NCBI RefSeq assembly: GCF_014324365.1
Contig: NZ_QEIG01000013.1
Span: 1 to 64,000, forward strand
Reading direction: 5' to 3'
From: Algoriphagus sp. AK58
Lineage (GTDB): Bacteria > Bacteroidota > Bacteroidia > Cytophagales > Cyclobacteriaceae
Length of the DNA stretch: 64,000 nt
The number at the start of each line of letters is the position of its first letter. Position 1 is the first letter of the stretch. Under the pieces are notes generated by a model, which searched no databases, was not told where the DNA came from, and saw nothing but the letters and a program-made list of their open reading frames with translations. Position numbers and translations under genes: made by a program. Below, piece after piece: positions 7,814-15,741 of this stretch.

Positions 7814-10800
7814 TTATTGAACGCCTGAAATGAACTCGATCTGGATAACAGTCTGATTGTACTGGTTGAGAATGTCCAGGTAATTAAACCGGACAGCCAA
7901 TGCCCGGTTAAGTCCCTGAATGTATTCCACGTAGCCGATTTCCCCGTTTTCAAATCCTTTTTGAGCCTGTTTGAGAATTAGCTCTGCCTGAGGCAGGGCG
8001 TTTTGCTCGTAATATTCAAGGCTGGTCTGAAATTTTTGGTACTGCTGAATAAGTGAGTTTAGCCTGCCTTGCAGTTGGTTAGTCACTGCTTGCAGCCGTG
8101 CTTCGCTTTCCTGCTTTTTCAATTCGGCTGCTTTGATGGCCGATGCTTGGGACTTTGCCCCAAAAATGGGGATGGCCATACCCACCTGAAAACCGGTAAA
8201 CCGGTCGCTGGAGTTGAAATTGACCGGGTTGCCATCCAAATCCTGATTGGGTCCATTGAGGGACTGGTTGAAATACCCTGCCGAAAGATCGGGCAAGAAC
8301 TTTGCCTTCTCCACCGATTTCTCTTTTTCGGCTACCTCCATTTGTTGGCGAAACCAGGCAAGTGTAGGGTTGTTGGCGATTCCTTGTGTATCGAGAAGTA
8401 CATTGCTCTCCCTTGCTTCCAGATAGCCCATAGCGATATCCCCAATACTATCCAGATTAAGCAAGGTTTGCAGCTGTGTCCGGTGGATTTCGATATCCGA
8501 CTGGTTTTGCTGAAGCATGGCTTTGAGTTCTGCTACTTGGGACTCCGCAGTTGCTTTTTCCAGCAAGTTGGTTTCCCCGGTTTGATAGCGGAGGCTGGCC
8601 ACTTGGACAAATCTGCTGTAAATTTCATCCTGCTCCTGCAGTAATTGTTGTTTGCTTTTTTCGAGCCACAACAAATACCAAGAAACCTTTACTTGCTGAA
8701 CCAGTTCGTTTTGGGTAGCCGTACGCATCCATTCACTCGCTTCAATCCGTGCTTTGGCCAATTTCTTTTGATTGGCATAAACCGTGGGAAACTCCATGGA
8801 TTGGGAGATGTTGAACTGATTGTCATTGTTGTAAATGCTGTTGTACTGTCCGTGAGTGAGGCTAAAATTGGTTTTAGCCATATTCCAGCTGGCCCCTTTC
8901 AGCTCCCTTTCCTGCTGGGTTTGCAAGTCTGCTGCTTTCAGGGTTGGATTGTTTTGGATCGCAACTTGTATGGCTTCATCCAATGACTGATAGCTGACCA
9001 GAGAGTCCTGCGCCTTGGCTTTAGGTATCTGAACACAAAGCAAGCCGATAGCCAAAAGAGGAACCACTGCCGCGGGTTTAATCTTTATCCCTCTTTCAAA
9101 ATAATAGTACAGGATAGGCAGTACAACCAAGGTCAGGAAGGTAGCCGTAATCAAACCGCCGATCACCACTGTGGCCAGCGGACGCTGAACTTCTGCGCCA
9201 CCGGACTGGGAAAGCGCCATTGGCAGAAAGCCCATGGAAGCCACGGCAGCCGTCATGATTACCGGGCGCAGACGTACACTCGTGCCTCTGTAGATCCGTT
9301 CGAAAATATCGGAGACACCTTCTTTTTTCAGGTGATTGAATTCGCCAATAAGGACAATGCCATTCAGCACTGCTACCCCAAATAAGGCAATGAAACCGAC
9401 GCCTGCAGAAATACTGAATGGCATATCCCTGAGCCATAAAGCGAGGATTCCCCCGATGGCAGAAAGTGGGATGGCTGTAAAAATCAGGATGCCCTGCTTA
9501 ATGGAACCGAAAGTGAAATAGAGTAAGACAAAGATCAATAGCAGGGCTAGAGGCACAGCTAAGGAGAGTCGTTCACGGGCTTCAACGAGGTTTTCAAACT
9601 GGCCTCCGTAAGACACAGTGTAACCGGGTGCAAATACGACCGTCTCCTCAATTTTCTGCTGAAGCTCTGTTACTATGCTTTCGACGTCCCTGTTACGCAC
9701 ATTGAATGCTACGATGATCCGTCTGCGGGTGTCGTCTCGCTGGATTTGGTAAGGACCTTCCTGGATTTCCACTTCAGCCACCTGATAGAGCGGTATTTGG
9801 TGTCCGTCCTTCCGGGCGATGTAAAGGTTCTGAACGGACTCTACATCCTCCCGATTGGTTTTATCCAATCGGACCACCAGATCAAAGCGCCTTTCGTTTT
9901 CGTAAACCAGCCCTGCAGACGCTCCGGCAAAGGCAGCCTGTACCGAGCGGTTTACGTCCCGGATGGTCAGGCCGTATTTAGCCAATTGATCCCGTTTGTA
10001 ATTAATGACAATTTGCGGAACACCGGTTACCTCTTCAATGTACAAATCCTGAGCACCTTCCACGCCGGAAGCCAGCCGTCCTATCTGTTCGGCATATTCC
10101 GAAAGCTCATCGAGATCCTCTCCGTATATCTTAACCGCTACATCCTGTCGCACCCCCGTCATGAGTTCGTTAAAACGCATCTGGATGGGTTGCTGAAATC
10201 CGAAAGTAACTCCCGGAATGACCTCCAGAGCTTCGGCCATTTTGTTGGCCAGGTCTTCCCTGTTAGAGGCCGAGACCCATTCATCTTTGTTTTCCAGAAT
10301 CACCATCATGTCAGCAGCTTCTACCGGCATGGGATCAGTTGGGATTTCTCCTGCACCAATTTTAGATACTACCTGCTTTACTTCCGGGAACTGTTCGAGT
10401 AGAATTTTTTCTGCCTGAGTCGTTGCCTGGATGGTGTTTTCAAGCGAGCTTCCCGTCATTACCCTCGTCTCTACAGCAAAGTCTCCTTCCTCAAGGGTTG
10501 GAATAAATTCCCCACCCATATTGGAAAAGACCCAAAAGGAAACCAGAAACAAGCCCGCAGTCAGGATTAAGATCAGCGGCCTTTTGTGCATTGACCAACG
10601 GATAGCAGGATCATACAATCTGTGAAAGAAAGCCATGAGCTTGTCCGAAATATTAGGCTTGTAATCAGTGTTCTTGCTCAGAACCAGTGCTGACATCATC
10701 GGCACATAGGTTAGCGAAAGGATAAATGCTCCCAAAATGGCAAAGCTCACCGTCTGTGCCATAGGGCCAAACATTTTCCCCTCAACACCCACAAGTGCCA

Positions 10801-12190
10801 GAATAGGTAGGTAAACAATAAGAATAATGATCTCCCCGAAGGCTGCTGAATTACGGATTTTGCTGGCCGATTGAAAAACCTCCTCGTCCATTTCATTCTG
10901 GGTCAGCTTCCTTCCCAGTTTCAATAAACCCAGGTGATGCAGCGTGGCCTCAACAATGATCACGGCCCCATCCACAATCAACCCAAAATCAATTGCTCCC
11001 AAGCTCATCAGGTTGCCCGACACGCCAAAGAAGTTCATCATTCCAAAGGCAAAAAGGAGCGCAAGGGGAATGACCGAGGCGACAATTAACCCTGCACGGA
11101 GATTTCCCAAGAGCAGCAACAGAACAAAGATCACGATCAAGGCACCTTCAGCCAGGTTTTTGCTCACCGTACCAATGGCAGTGTTTACCAATTTTGTTCT
11201 GTCCAGGAAGGGCTCTATGGTAACGCCCTCCGGCAATGTTTTTTGTATCTCTGCAATTCGACTCTTTACATTCTCAATTACTTCCGCGGAGTTTTCTCCC
11301 TTTAGCATCATCACAATGGCACTCACCACCTCACCCTCACCGTCTCGGGTAGTGGCTCCATACCGCACTGAATTACCAAGCTGTACCTCGGCCACATCCT
11401 TTATGAGAACCGGAATTCCATCCGGATTATTTTTGATGAGCATGTTTCGGATGTCGTCCATGTCGCTTACCAGGCCTTCACTTCGGATAAAATAAGCGCT
11501 GAGGTTTTTTTCAATATAAGCTCCTCCGGTATTCTCGTTGTTTTCTTCCAGTGACTGGAAAATATCGGCAATGGAAACATTCATGGCCTTGAGTCTATCC
11601 GGGTCTATGGCGATTTCATATTGTTTAAGGTAACCGCCAAAGCTGCTCACATCCGCAACCCCGGGAGTACCGAGCAACTGCCTTCGGACAATCCAGTCCT
11701 GAATCGTCCGAAGTTCACGGGCATCGTATTGATCTTCATAACCCTTCTCGGTTCCCACCACATATTGATAGATTTCTCCAAGTCCGGTAGAGATGGGAGA
11801 CATGCCCGGCTGGCCTACTCCCGGAGGTATTTGTGTTTGTACATCGGTCAGCCGTTCACTTACCTGCTGACGAGCCCAATACACATCCACATCTTCTTTA
11901 AATACGATGGTCACTACAGACAACCCAAAGCGGGAAAAAGAACGAATCTCCTCCAACTCCGGGATGGTGGCCATGGTGATTTCGATGGGGAATGTAATTA
12001 AACGCTCTACCTCCTCAGCTGCCAGAGATGGGGAGGTGGTGATGACCTGAACCTGATTGTTAGTGATATCCGGTACGGCATCAATGGGAAGTCTCGAAAG
12101 GGAGTAGCCTCCCCAAATGACCAAACCAAGCGTAAGCAGGCCTATGATCAGTTTGTTTTTGACTGAAAATTGAATGATTTTATCCAGCAT
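7814..12190 (-). CDS. czcA: CzcA-type RND metal pump fused to a TolC/CzcC channel
   Basis: A 1458-residue fusion. Residues 1-1035 are a complete heavy-metal RND pump with two six-helix halves and two large periplasmic loops. The fourth helix carries DFGLIVDGAVIIVE (401-414), the form seen in CzcA pumps for Zn, Co and Cd rather than CusA copper pumps. Residues about 1065-1458 are a TolC-like outer-membrane channel protein with paired long helices. Between them lies a hydrophobic stretch (1039-1054) ending in AKA-Q at 1058-1061, which looks like a signal peptide with a cleavage site. Pump plus CzcB plus channel would form the trans-envelope exporter. Confidence 0.95.
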   Translation of the reverse strand: MLDKIIQFSVKNKLIIGLLTLGLVIWGGYSLSRLPIDAVPDITNNQVQVITTSPSLAAEEVERLITFPIEITMATIPELEEIRSFSRFGLSVVTIVFKEDVDVYWARQQVSERLTDVQTQIPPGVGQPGMSPISTGLGEIYQYVVGTEKGYEDQYDARELRTIQDWIVRRQLLGTPGVADVSSFGGYLKQYEIAIDPDRLKAMNVSIADIFQSLEENNENTGGAYIEKNLSAYFIRSEGLVSDMDDIRNMLIKNNPDGIPVLIKDVAEVQLGNSVRYGATTRDGEGEVVSAIVMMLKGENSAEVIENVKSRIAEIQKTLPEGVTIEPFLDRTKLVNTAIGTVSKNLAEGALIVIFVLLLLLGNLRAGLIVASVIPLALLFAFGMMNFFGVSGNLMSLGAIDFGLIVDGAVIIVEATLHHLGLLKLGRKLTQNEMDEEVFQSASKIRNSAAFGEIIILIVYLPILALVGVEGKMFGPMAQTVSFAILGAFILSLTYVPMMSALVLSKNTDYKPNISDKLMAFFHRLYDPAIRWSMHKRPLILILTAGLFLVSFWVFSNMGGEFIPTLEEGDFAVETRVMTGSSLENTIQATTQAEKILLEQFPEVKQVVSKIGAGEIPTDPMPVEAADMMVILENKDEWVSASNREDLANKMAEALEVIPGVTFGFQQPIQMRFNELMTGVRQDVAVKIYGEDLDELSEYAEQIGRLASGVEGAQDLYIEEVTGVPQIVINYKRDQLAKYGLTIRDVNRSVQAAFAGASAGLVYENERRFDLVVRLDKTNREDVESVQNLYIARKDGHQIPLYQVAEVEIQEGPYQIQRDDTRRRIIVAFNVRNRDVESIVTELQQKIEETVVFAPGYTVSYGGQFENLVEARERLSLAVPLALLLIFVLLYFTFGSIKQGILIFTAIPLSAIGGILALWLRDMPFSISAGVGFIALFGVAVLNGIVLIGEFNHLKKEGVSDIFERIYRGTSVRLRPVIMTAAVASMGFLPMALSQSGGAEVQRPLATVVIGGLITATFLTLVVLPILYYYFERGIKIKPAAVVPLLAIGLLCVQIPKAKAQDSLVSYQSLDEAIQVAIQNNPTLKAADLQTQQERELKGASWNMAKTNFSLTHGQYNSIYNNDNQFNISQSMEFPTVYANQKKLAKARIEASEWMRTATQNELVQQVKVSWYLLWLEKSKQQLLQEQDEIYSRFVQVASLRYQTGETNLLEKATAESQVAELKAMLQQNQSDIEIHRTQLQTLLNLDSIGDIAMGYLEARESNVLLDTQGIANNPTLAWFRQQMEVAEKEKSVEKAKFLPDLSAGYFNQSLNGPNQDLDGNPVNFNSSDRFTGFQVGMAIPIFGAKSQASAIKAAELKKQESEARLQAVTNQLQGRLNSLIQQYQKFQTSLEYYEQNALPQAELILKQAQKGFENGEIGYVEYIQGLNRALAVRFNYLDILNQYNQTVIQIEFISGVQ

Positions 12191-12284
12191 GTTTTAGGAT
12201 TTATTAATCTGATTTTTGGATAGACAGGGCAGAAAATGCCCTTGGATTTGGAGCTGGGGAGTAAATTGAAAATGCAGAATCACC

Positions 12285-12302
12285 TCCAAGCAACAGCTTG
12301 GA
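12285..12302. promoter_or_regulatory. Hairpin in the leader before czcA
   Basis: Perfect 7-bp inverted repeat TCCAAGC/GCTTGGA with a 4-base loop between the His-rich protein gene and czcA. No T-run follows on either strand, so it is not a typical terminator. A second small hairpin (GGGCA/TGCCC) lies near 12222. They may protect the czcA message or bind a regulator. Confidence 0.4.
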
Positions 12303-12336
12303 AATAAAAACTACTTCAATTTAAGTGTCCGGAAAA

Positions 12337-12735
12337 TCAGGCCTTAGGCGGCTGGAATGGAGATTCGGGGTGTTCAGAACAGAGCGAGAAGCTGTAAAAA
12401 CCTGTCTGAGTAAGAGTGAAAAAGGATTGGGTGGGTATTTCCACTTTTTCCATTAAAGGAGTAATAAAAATGGAGCCATGGGAACACTGATGGTGGTCAT
12501 GGAAGGGTAAATTCTTGTCGTGCTCGTCATCATGGTGGTGGTCTTCTTCTTTTTGACCGTCTCCATAATGGAAATCAAGAAATTCCAGAAATGAAGTTCC
12601 ATCGTGTTCAGACTGCTCCTCGTAGTGTTCAAAAAGTACTGGAAGCTTTGGCAACTCACAGCATAAATCCATAGTTGGCCCCAATGCCTGCATCAGGAAC
12701 AGAAAACCTAACGATATGGAAAGAATGAATTTCAT
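12337..12735 (-). CDS. His-rich secreted metal-binding protein
   Basis: A 132-residue protein with a signal peptide (MKFILSISLGFLFLMQALG) and a mature part with a Cys-Cys pair (DLCCELP), then a dense His/Asp/Glu stretch (EEDHHHDDEHDK, FHDHHQC). Such a stretch binds transition metals in the periplasm. A longer frame starts with TTG at 12768, but the promoter elements at 12753-12780 lie over that start, so the ATG at 12735 is chosen. It begins the metal efflux operon and probably acts as a metal sponge or feeder for the Czc pump. Family unnamed to me; similar small proteins accompany Bacteroidota Cus/Czc systems. Confidence 0.75.
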   Translation of the reverse strand: MKFILSISLGFLFLMQALGPTMDLCCELPKLPVLFEHYEEQSEHDGTSFLEFLDFHYGDGQKEEDHHHDDEHDKNLPFHDHHQCSHGSIFITPLMEKVEIPTQSFFTLTQTGFYSFSLCSEHPESPFQPPKA

Positions 12736-12752
12736 TTGCCTACAAAGGAACA

Positions 12753-12780
12753 CAAAAATAGGACGCAAGGGTATTGCAAA
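12753..12780 (-). promoter_or_regulatory. Bacteroidota-type promoter of the metal efflux operon
   Basis: On the minus strand a TATTTTTG box (12753-12760) matches the Bacteroidota -7 consensus TAnnTTTG, with TTTG at 12777-12780 as the -33 element, 16 bases apart. The ATG at 12735 is about 18 bases downstream of the box. This placement also settles the start of the His-rich protein. Confidence 0.65.
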
Positions 12781-12792
12781 TCGAACAAGATT

Positions 12793-13002
12793 TTAGCAGC
12801 AGCTACCGCCATTTTCCTGTACTGGCGGACATTTGACCGTTCCATAACTGCAATACACGCAACAATCTCCTTCTTTTGGTTTTAGAACCTTGTGGCAGTT
12901 TTCACATTCATAGAAATACTGACAGGCGTCAGTGGGCATGGTTTCTTCCTTTTGATGGCCACAATTAGGGCAGGCGATGGTTGATTCTAATTGTATTTCC
13001 AT
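12793..13002 (-). CDS. GDCCVxC-domain protein
   Basis: A 69-residue Cys-rich protein with CPNCGH near the start, ECENC in the middle, the hallmark GDCCVYC at 45-51, and a CC at the very end. This matches the small GDCCVxC family found with mercury and arsenic genes (some relatives are selenoproteins; here all are Cys codons). It probably binds soft metal ions in the cytoplasm. It directly abuts merTP, with its ATG starting at 13002 next to the merTP stop at 13003, so the two are translated from one message. Confidence 0.88.
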   Translation of the reverse strand: MEIQLESTIACPNCGHQKEETMPTDACQYFYECENCHKVLKPKEGDCCVYCSYGTVKCPPVQENGGSCC

Positions 13003-13602
13003 TTATTTCTCTGTTTTATTGGTCACGGAATATCCCGTTGAGTTGATGGCTTGTTGTATTTCCTGAATACCTGTTTTTGTATTGTCAAATTCTACAACGG
13101 CATTGCCCAATTCATAAGAAGCAGCTACTCTAAGGATACCATCTAGCTTATTTACTTCGTGCTCCACATGAGTTGCACAGCCCTGACATGTCATTCCTTT
13201 GATTTCAAAATTTACGGTCTGTATATCGGACTTCTCTACGATGACCAGTTGCTTGTCAGCTTTCGGGTAGAAAATGTGAGCAAAGAGCGGAAACGTCAAC
13301 ATCAGGGCTGCAAGAACCGTGATTATTGATAAGAACTTTTTTGTCTGCCAAAAGCTTGGTTTCTCATCATCTTCACATGCACATTCGATATCTTCTTCTT
13401 TCCTGGTTTTAAGCTTCTGGTACCAGGCAAACCCCAACACAATCACGGTGATACTGACAAAAAAAGGCCGTGCTGGATCCAGCCAGGAGAAAGTGGACGC
13501 AATCCCGCTCGCACCGGCCACTAAAGCAAGCACAGGGGTGATGCAGCAAAGGGAACTCACTAAAGCGGCTAAAAGGCCGCTGGTTAAAAGGGATTTTTTC
13601 AT
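13003..13602 (-). CDS. merTP: Mercuric transport protein MerTP (MerT-MerP fusion)
   Basis: A 199-residue inner-membrane protein that fuses a MerT-like transporter to a MerP-like metal domain. The first helix has a vicinal Cys pair (SLCCITP, Cys19-Cys20); three hydrophobic segments lie at about 5-33, 44-62 and 90-112, and a loop carries a second Cys pair (ECAC, 74-76). The C-terminal HMA domain has GMTCQGC at 136-142. Mercury would be bound by the HMA part and passed through the paired cysteines into the cell. No mercuric reductase gene (merA) is visible in this window. Confidence 0.92.
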   Translation of the reverse strand: MKKSLLTSGLLAALVSSLCCITPVLALVAGASGIASTFSWLDPARPFFVSITVIVLGFAWYQKLKTRKEEDIECACEDDEKPSFWQTKKFLSIITVLAALMLTFPLFAHIFYPKADKQLVIVEKSDIQTVNFEIKGMTCQGCATHVEHEVNKLDGILRVAASYELGNAVVEFDNTKTGIQEIQQAINSTGYSVTNKTEK

Positions 13603-13967
13603 AACGCGGCAATTGAATTTGGGAGGTTAAACAAATCGAGCACCGACGAAATGATTGGCTGACTTTGCGCTTCTACTGAATAAAAAATGGTTTGTCCCGA
13701 TTTTTTAGTAGTCACGACTCCTGCATCCTTCAGCTTTTTCAGATGCTGGGAGACGGCAGGAACGGTCATACCTAGGATGTCTGACAAGTCGCACGGACAA
13801 AGTTCATTTTCCTGATTCAGAAGGTACAGGATTTTGAGGCGAACCGCATTACCGGCAAGATTCAGTACCTCTGCCAGTTCTAAAAAACCTTCCCCCTTGC
13901 TTTTCAAGTCTTCCCTGCACCTATTGATCTGGTCGCTATCGGCAAAGACACGGATACATGTATTCAT
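13599..13967 (-). CDS. ArsR/SmtB-family repressor of the merTP operon
   Basis: A winged-helix repressor of 122 residues from the ATG at 13967; an upstream in-frame ATG at 13985 would overlap the operator at 13978-13993, so the later start is preferred. It carries the metal-site motif ELCPCDLSDIL (two Cys in the third helix) and the recognition helix VPAVSQHLKKLKDAGV. Metal binding at such Cys pairs normally releases the protein from DNA. The stop overlaps merTP by 4 bases. In Bacteroidota, ArsR proteins replace MerR as mercury regulators, which fits here. Confidence 0.9.
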   Translation of the reverse strand: MNTCIRVFADSDQINRCREDLKSKGEGFLELAEVLNLAGNAVRLKILYLLNQENELCPCDLSDILGMTVPAVSQHLKKLKDAGVVTTKKSGQTIFYSVEAQSQPIISSVLDLFNLPNSIAAL

Positions 13968-13977
13968 AACTTTGTAT

Positions 13978-13993
13978 TTAAGCATTTGCTTAA
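13978..13993. promoter_or_regulatory. ArsR operator site 1
   Basis: Perfect 6-bp inverted repeat TTAAGC-ATTT-GCTTAA, eleven bases upstream of the preferred arsR start. It matches site 2 at 14017-14032 in the pattern TTAAGCAnnTnCTTAA, typical of ArsR-family operators. Confidence 0.75.
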
Positions 13994-14016
13994 CAAAGGT
14001 ATGGAGTGCAACTTAT

Positions 14017-14032
14017 TTAAGCAATCTCTTAA
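14017..14032. promoter_or_regulatory. ArsR operator site 2
   Basis: TTAAGCAATCTCTTAA, part of a 7-bp inverted repeat ATTTAAG/CTTAAAT (14015-14034). It lies 39 bases centre to centre from site 1, close to four helical turns, on the upstream side of the promoter region. Confidence 0.7.
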
Positions 14033-14065
14033 ATACTGAAATTGCCACTTTGGAATACAACGCGG

Positions 14066-15292
14066 TTAAAAGTAGCTTGACAACCCAATTTGTATTCCCC
14101 CGATTTTAGATGGTGGATTTCCCAAAATATCCTGTTGTTGCATGTACCGGTAGTTAAGTCGGATGACGGTTTGAGAAACCGGTCTGAAACTGATTGCCGG
14201 AACTACAGCCCACAAATCATCAGAAATATTTCCTCCGGTTTCCTCGAAATTTCCCACGTTCCAGTCCACATATTCCAGTCGGAAGGCCAGGCTGAAAACT
14301 GCTTTGTCAAAACCTGCCAGTTTTCCTCTCAGGATAGGTTGTACAATGTCTACGAACCCTCCCTTTTGCTGTTCCCCAAATTGCTGGCTGTAAGTCTCCG
14401 GTACATCAACCATTACCCAGGCCCATTCACCAACCAAATAGGTTTTTGTTGCCGAAATGGTAGTGTTGAAATCCACGGCTAATACATCCAGGCGTCTTTT
14501 GGCATCCAGAACGAGACCATCTGTCTCAAATCGGTTATAAATCCCGCCCATGTAGGAAAGTCCTAATTCTCCCACCTTGTTGTTTCTGACTGCTATTTTG
14601 CCCGTGAACAGGGGTTGTCCATTGCTGCTTTTTTCAAAGCGCAGGGCATTTTCTTTTGCTGCCGGAAGGAAAGTTTTGTTTTGATTATTACTGATGATGC
14701 TGTCGTCAAAGCCATTGGTCAGGTAGGCTTCATACCCAAAAGCCCAGGCCTTTGAATAATATTTGCCATACAGACCAAAACCTACATTGCTCCAGGTGGC
14801 AGGCAGCATTTCTGTCATGGCAATTGGCCGATCCACAAATTCCCATTTTGGGCCGTCATGATTTTGGTTGAATGCCCCGATGGGATTCATTACTACCCCA
14901 CCTCGGAGGTTAAATAGTGGATGGAAGGTCAAATCCAACGCAGCAAATTCGATGGATATTTGTTTTCCGCCTTCTTCCAACTCAATCTCAGAGAGGAACT
15001 TGATTTTCCTGTGAATCGAAGAAGCTACAAAGAGCGTAAAGCGGGGGATACGAAAACTGTGGCCCTCAGTGATCCCATCTTGGCCCATGTATTGATAATC
15101 GGCCTCTACGTACCCGCCAATGGAAGCTGGCAAATTTCCTAATTGAAGAAAAGGACGGTTGTACACTGCATCCATGTTCATGGCTTTGGTATATGAAGTA
15201 TCGACCGGCACTCTTTTTAACAGCGTACTGTCAATCTGGGCATTTGCAACCAGGGCAAACAAGAAAACTGGAAGGAATAAATATTTTTTCAT
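14066..15292 (-). CDS. Outer-membrane porin, phosphate-selective porin O/P-like
   Basis: A 408-residue protein with a clear signal peptide (cut after VANAQ, residue 19) and alternating beta-strand pattern through to a C-terminal aromatic residue (LSSYF), as in outer-membrane barrels. Features such as GFDDSI, RNNKVGELGLSYMGG and the C-terminal RLNYRYMQQQD resemble the OprO/OprP-like porin family of Bacteroidota. It is the last gene of a three-gene unit with the Rieske protein and di-haem oxidoreductase (overlap of 4 bases), so it may bring in or release a substrate for them. Substrate unknown. Confidence 0.8.
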   Translation of the reverse strand: MKKYLFLPVFLFALVANAQIDSTLLKRVPVDTSYTKAMNMDAVYNRPFLQLGNLPASIGGYVEADYQYMGQDGITEGHSFRIPRFTLFVASSIHRKIKFLSEIELEEGGKQISIEFAALDLTFHPLFNLRGGVVMNPIGAFNQNHDGPKWEFVDRPIAMTEMLPATWSNVGFGLYGKYYSKAWAFGYEAYLTNGFDDSIISNNQNKTFLPAAKENALRFEKSSNGQPLFTGKIAVRNNKVGELGLSYMGGIYNRFETDGLVLDAKRRLDVLAVDFNTTISATKTYLVGEWAWVMVDVPETYSQQFGEQQKGGFVDIVQPILRGKLAGFDKAVFSLAFRLEYVDWNVGNFEETGGNISDDLWAVVPAISFRPVSQTVIRLNYRYMQQQDILGNPPSKIGGIQIGLSSYF

Positions 15293-15729
15293 TTCAAGTC
15301 GATCTTTAAGGTGTTTGCTTCAATCCGAACCGGAAAGGTTCGCAAGGGGTCGTCTGCCGGGCCGTTTTGCACCATACCGGTATTGGTGAATTCACTACCA
15401 TGGGCAGGGCATTGGAGCCTGTCGCCAAAAACCTGAAGTTCTGTGCCTTGATGGGTGCACCGCATCCATAAGGCTTGGTATGTTGTCTCAGACAGCCGGA
15501 AAACCGCAATCGGGTATTGAAGGGATTCGTGATGCGCTATCACACTTGGCCGGAAGCTGGATTGATCATCCTTGGAATTCACGAATGCATCCAGTGGAAC
15601 AATCATAAAATCTCCATCCAAGCTTGCCTGAAAGTATTTGGTGCCAGCACAGGAGGATAAGCCGGAAATTCCCGCCATTATGCCAAAACACCCCCATCCA
15701 CAGCTTTTGATAAACTCATTTCTATTCAT
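15289..15729 (-). CDS. Rieske [2Fe-2S] protein
   Basis: A 146-residue secreted or lipid-anchored protein. The N-terminus is hydrophobic and Cys-containing (GLSSCAG, Cys27 as probable lipobox). The Rieske cluster ligands are CTH (91-93) and CPAH (107-110), with an FTNTG turn after them. It would pass single electrons in the periplasm. It lies between the di-haem oxidoreductase and the porin, with the former 12 bases upstream, so the two redox proteins probably work together. It is much shorter than bc1-type Rieske subunits and resembles stand-alone ferredoxin-like forms. Confidence 0.88.
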   Translation of the reverse strand: MNRNEFIKSCGWGCFGIMAGISGLSSCAGTKYFQASLDGDFMIVPLDAFVNSKDDQSSFRPSVIAHHESLQYPIAVFRLSETTYQALWMRCTHQGTELQVFGDRLQCPAHGSEFTNTGMVQNGPADDPLRTFPVRIEANTLKIDLK

Positions 15730-15741
15730 GGATTTTGAAGG

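Noticed and set aside
9746..10402. 218-codon plus-strand frame opposite czcA
   Set aside because: Antisense shadow of the RND pump coding sequence, whose own motifs are clear.
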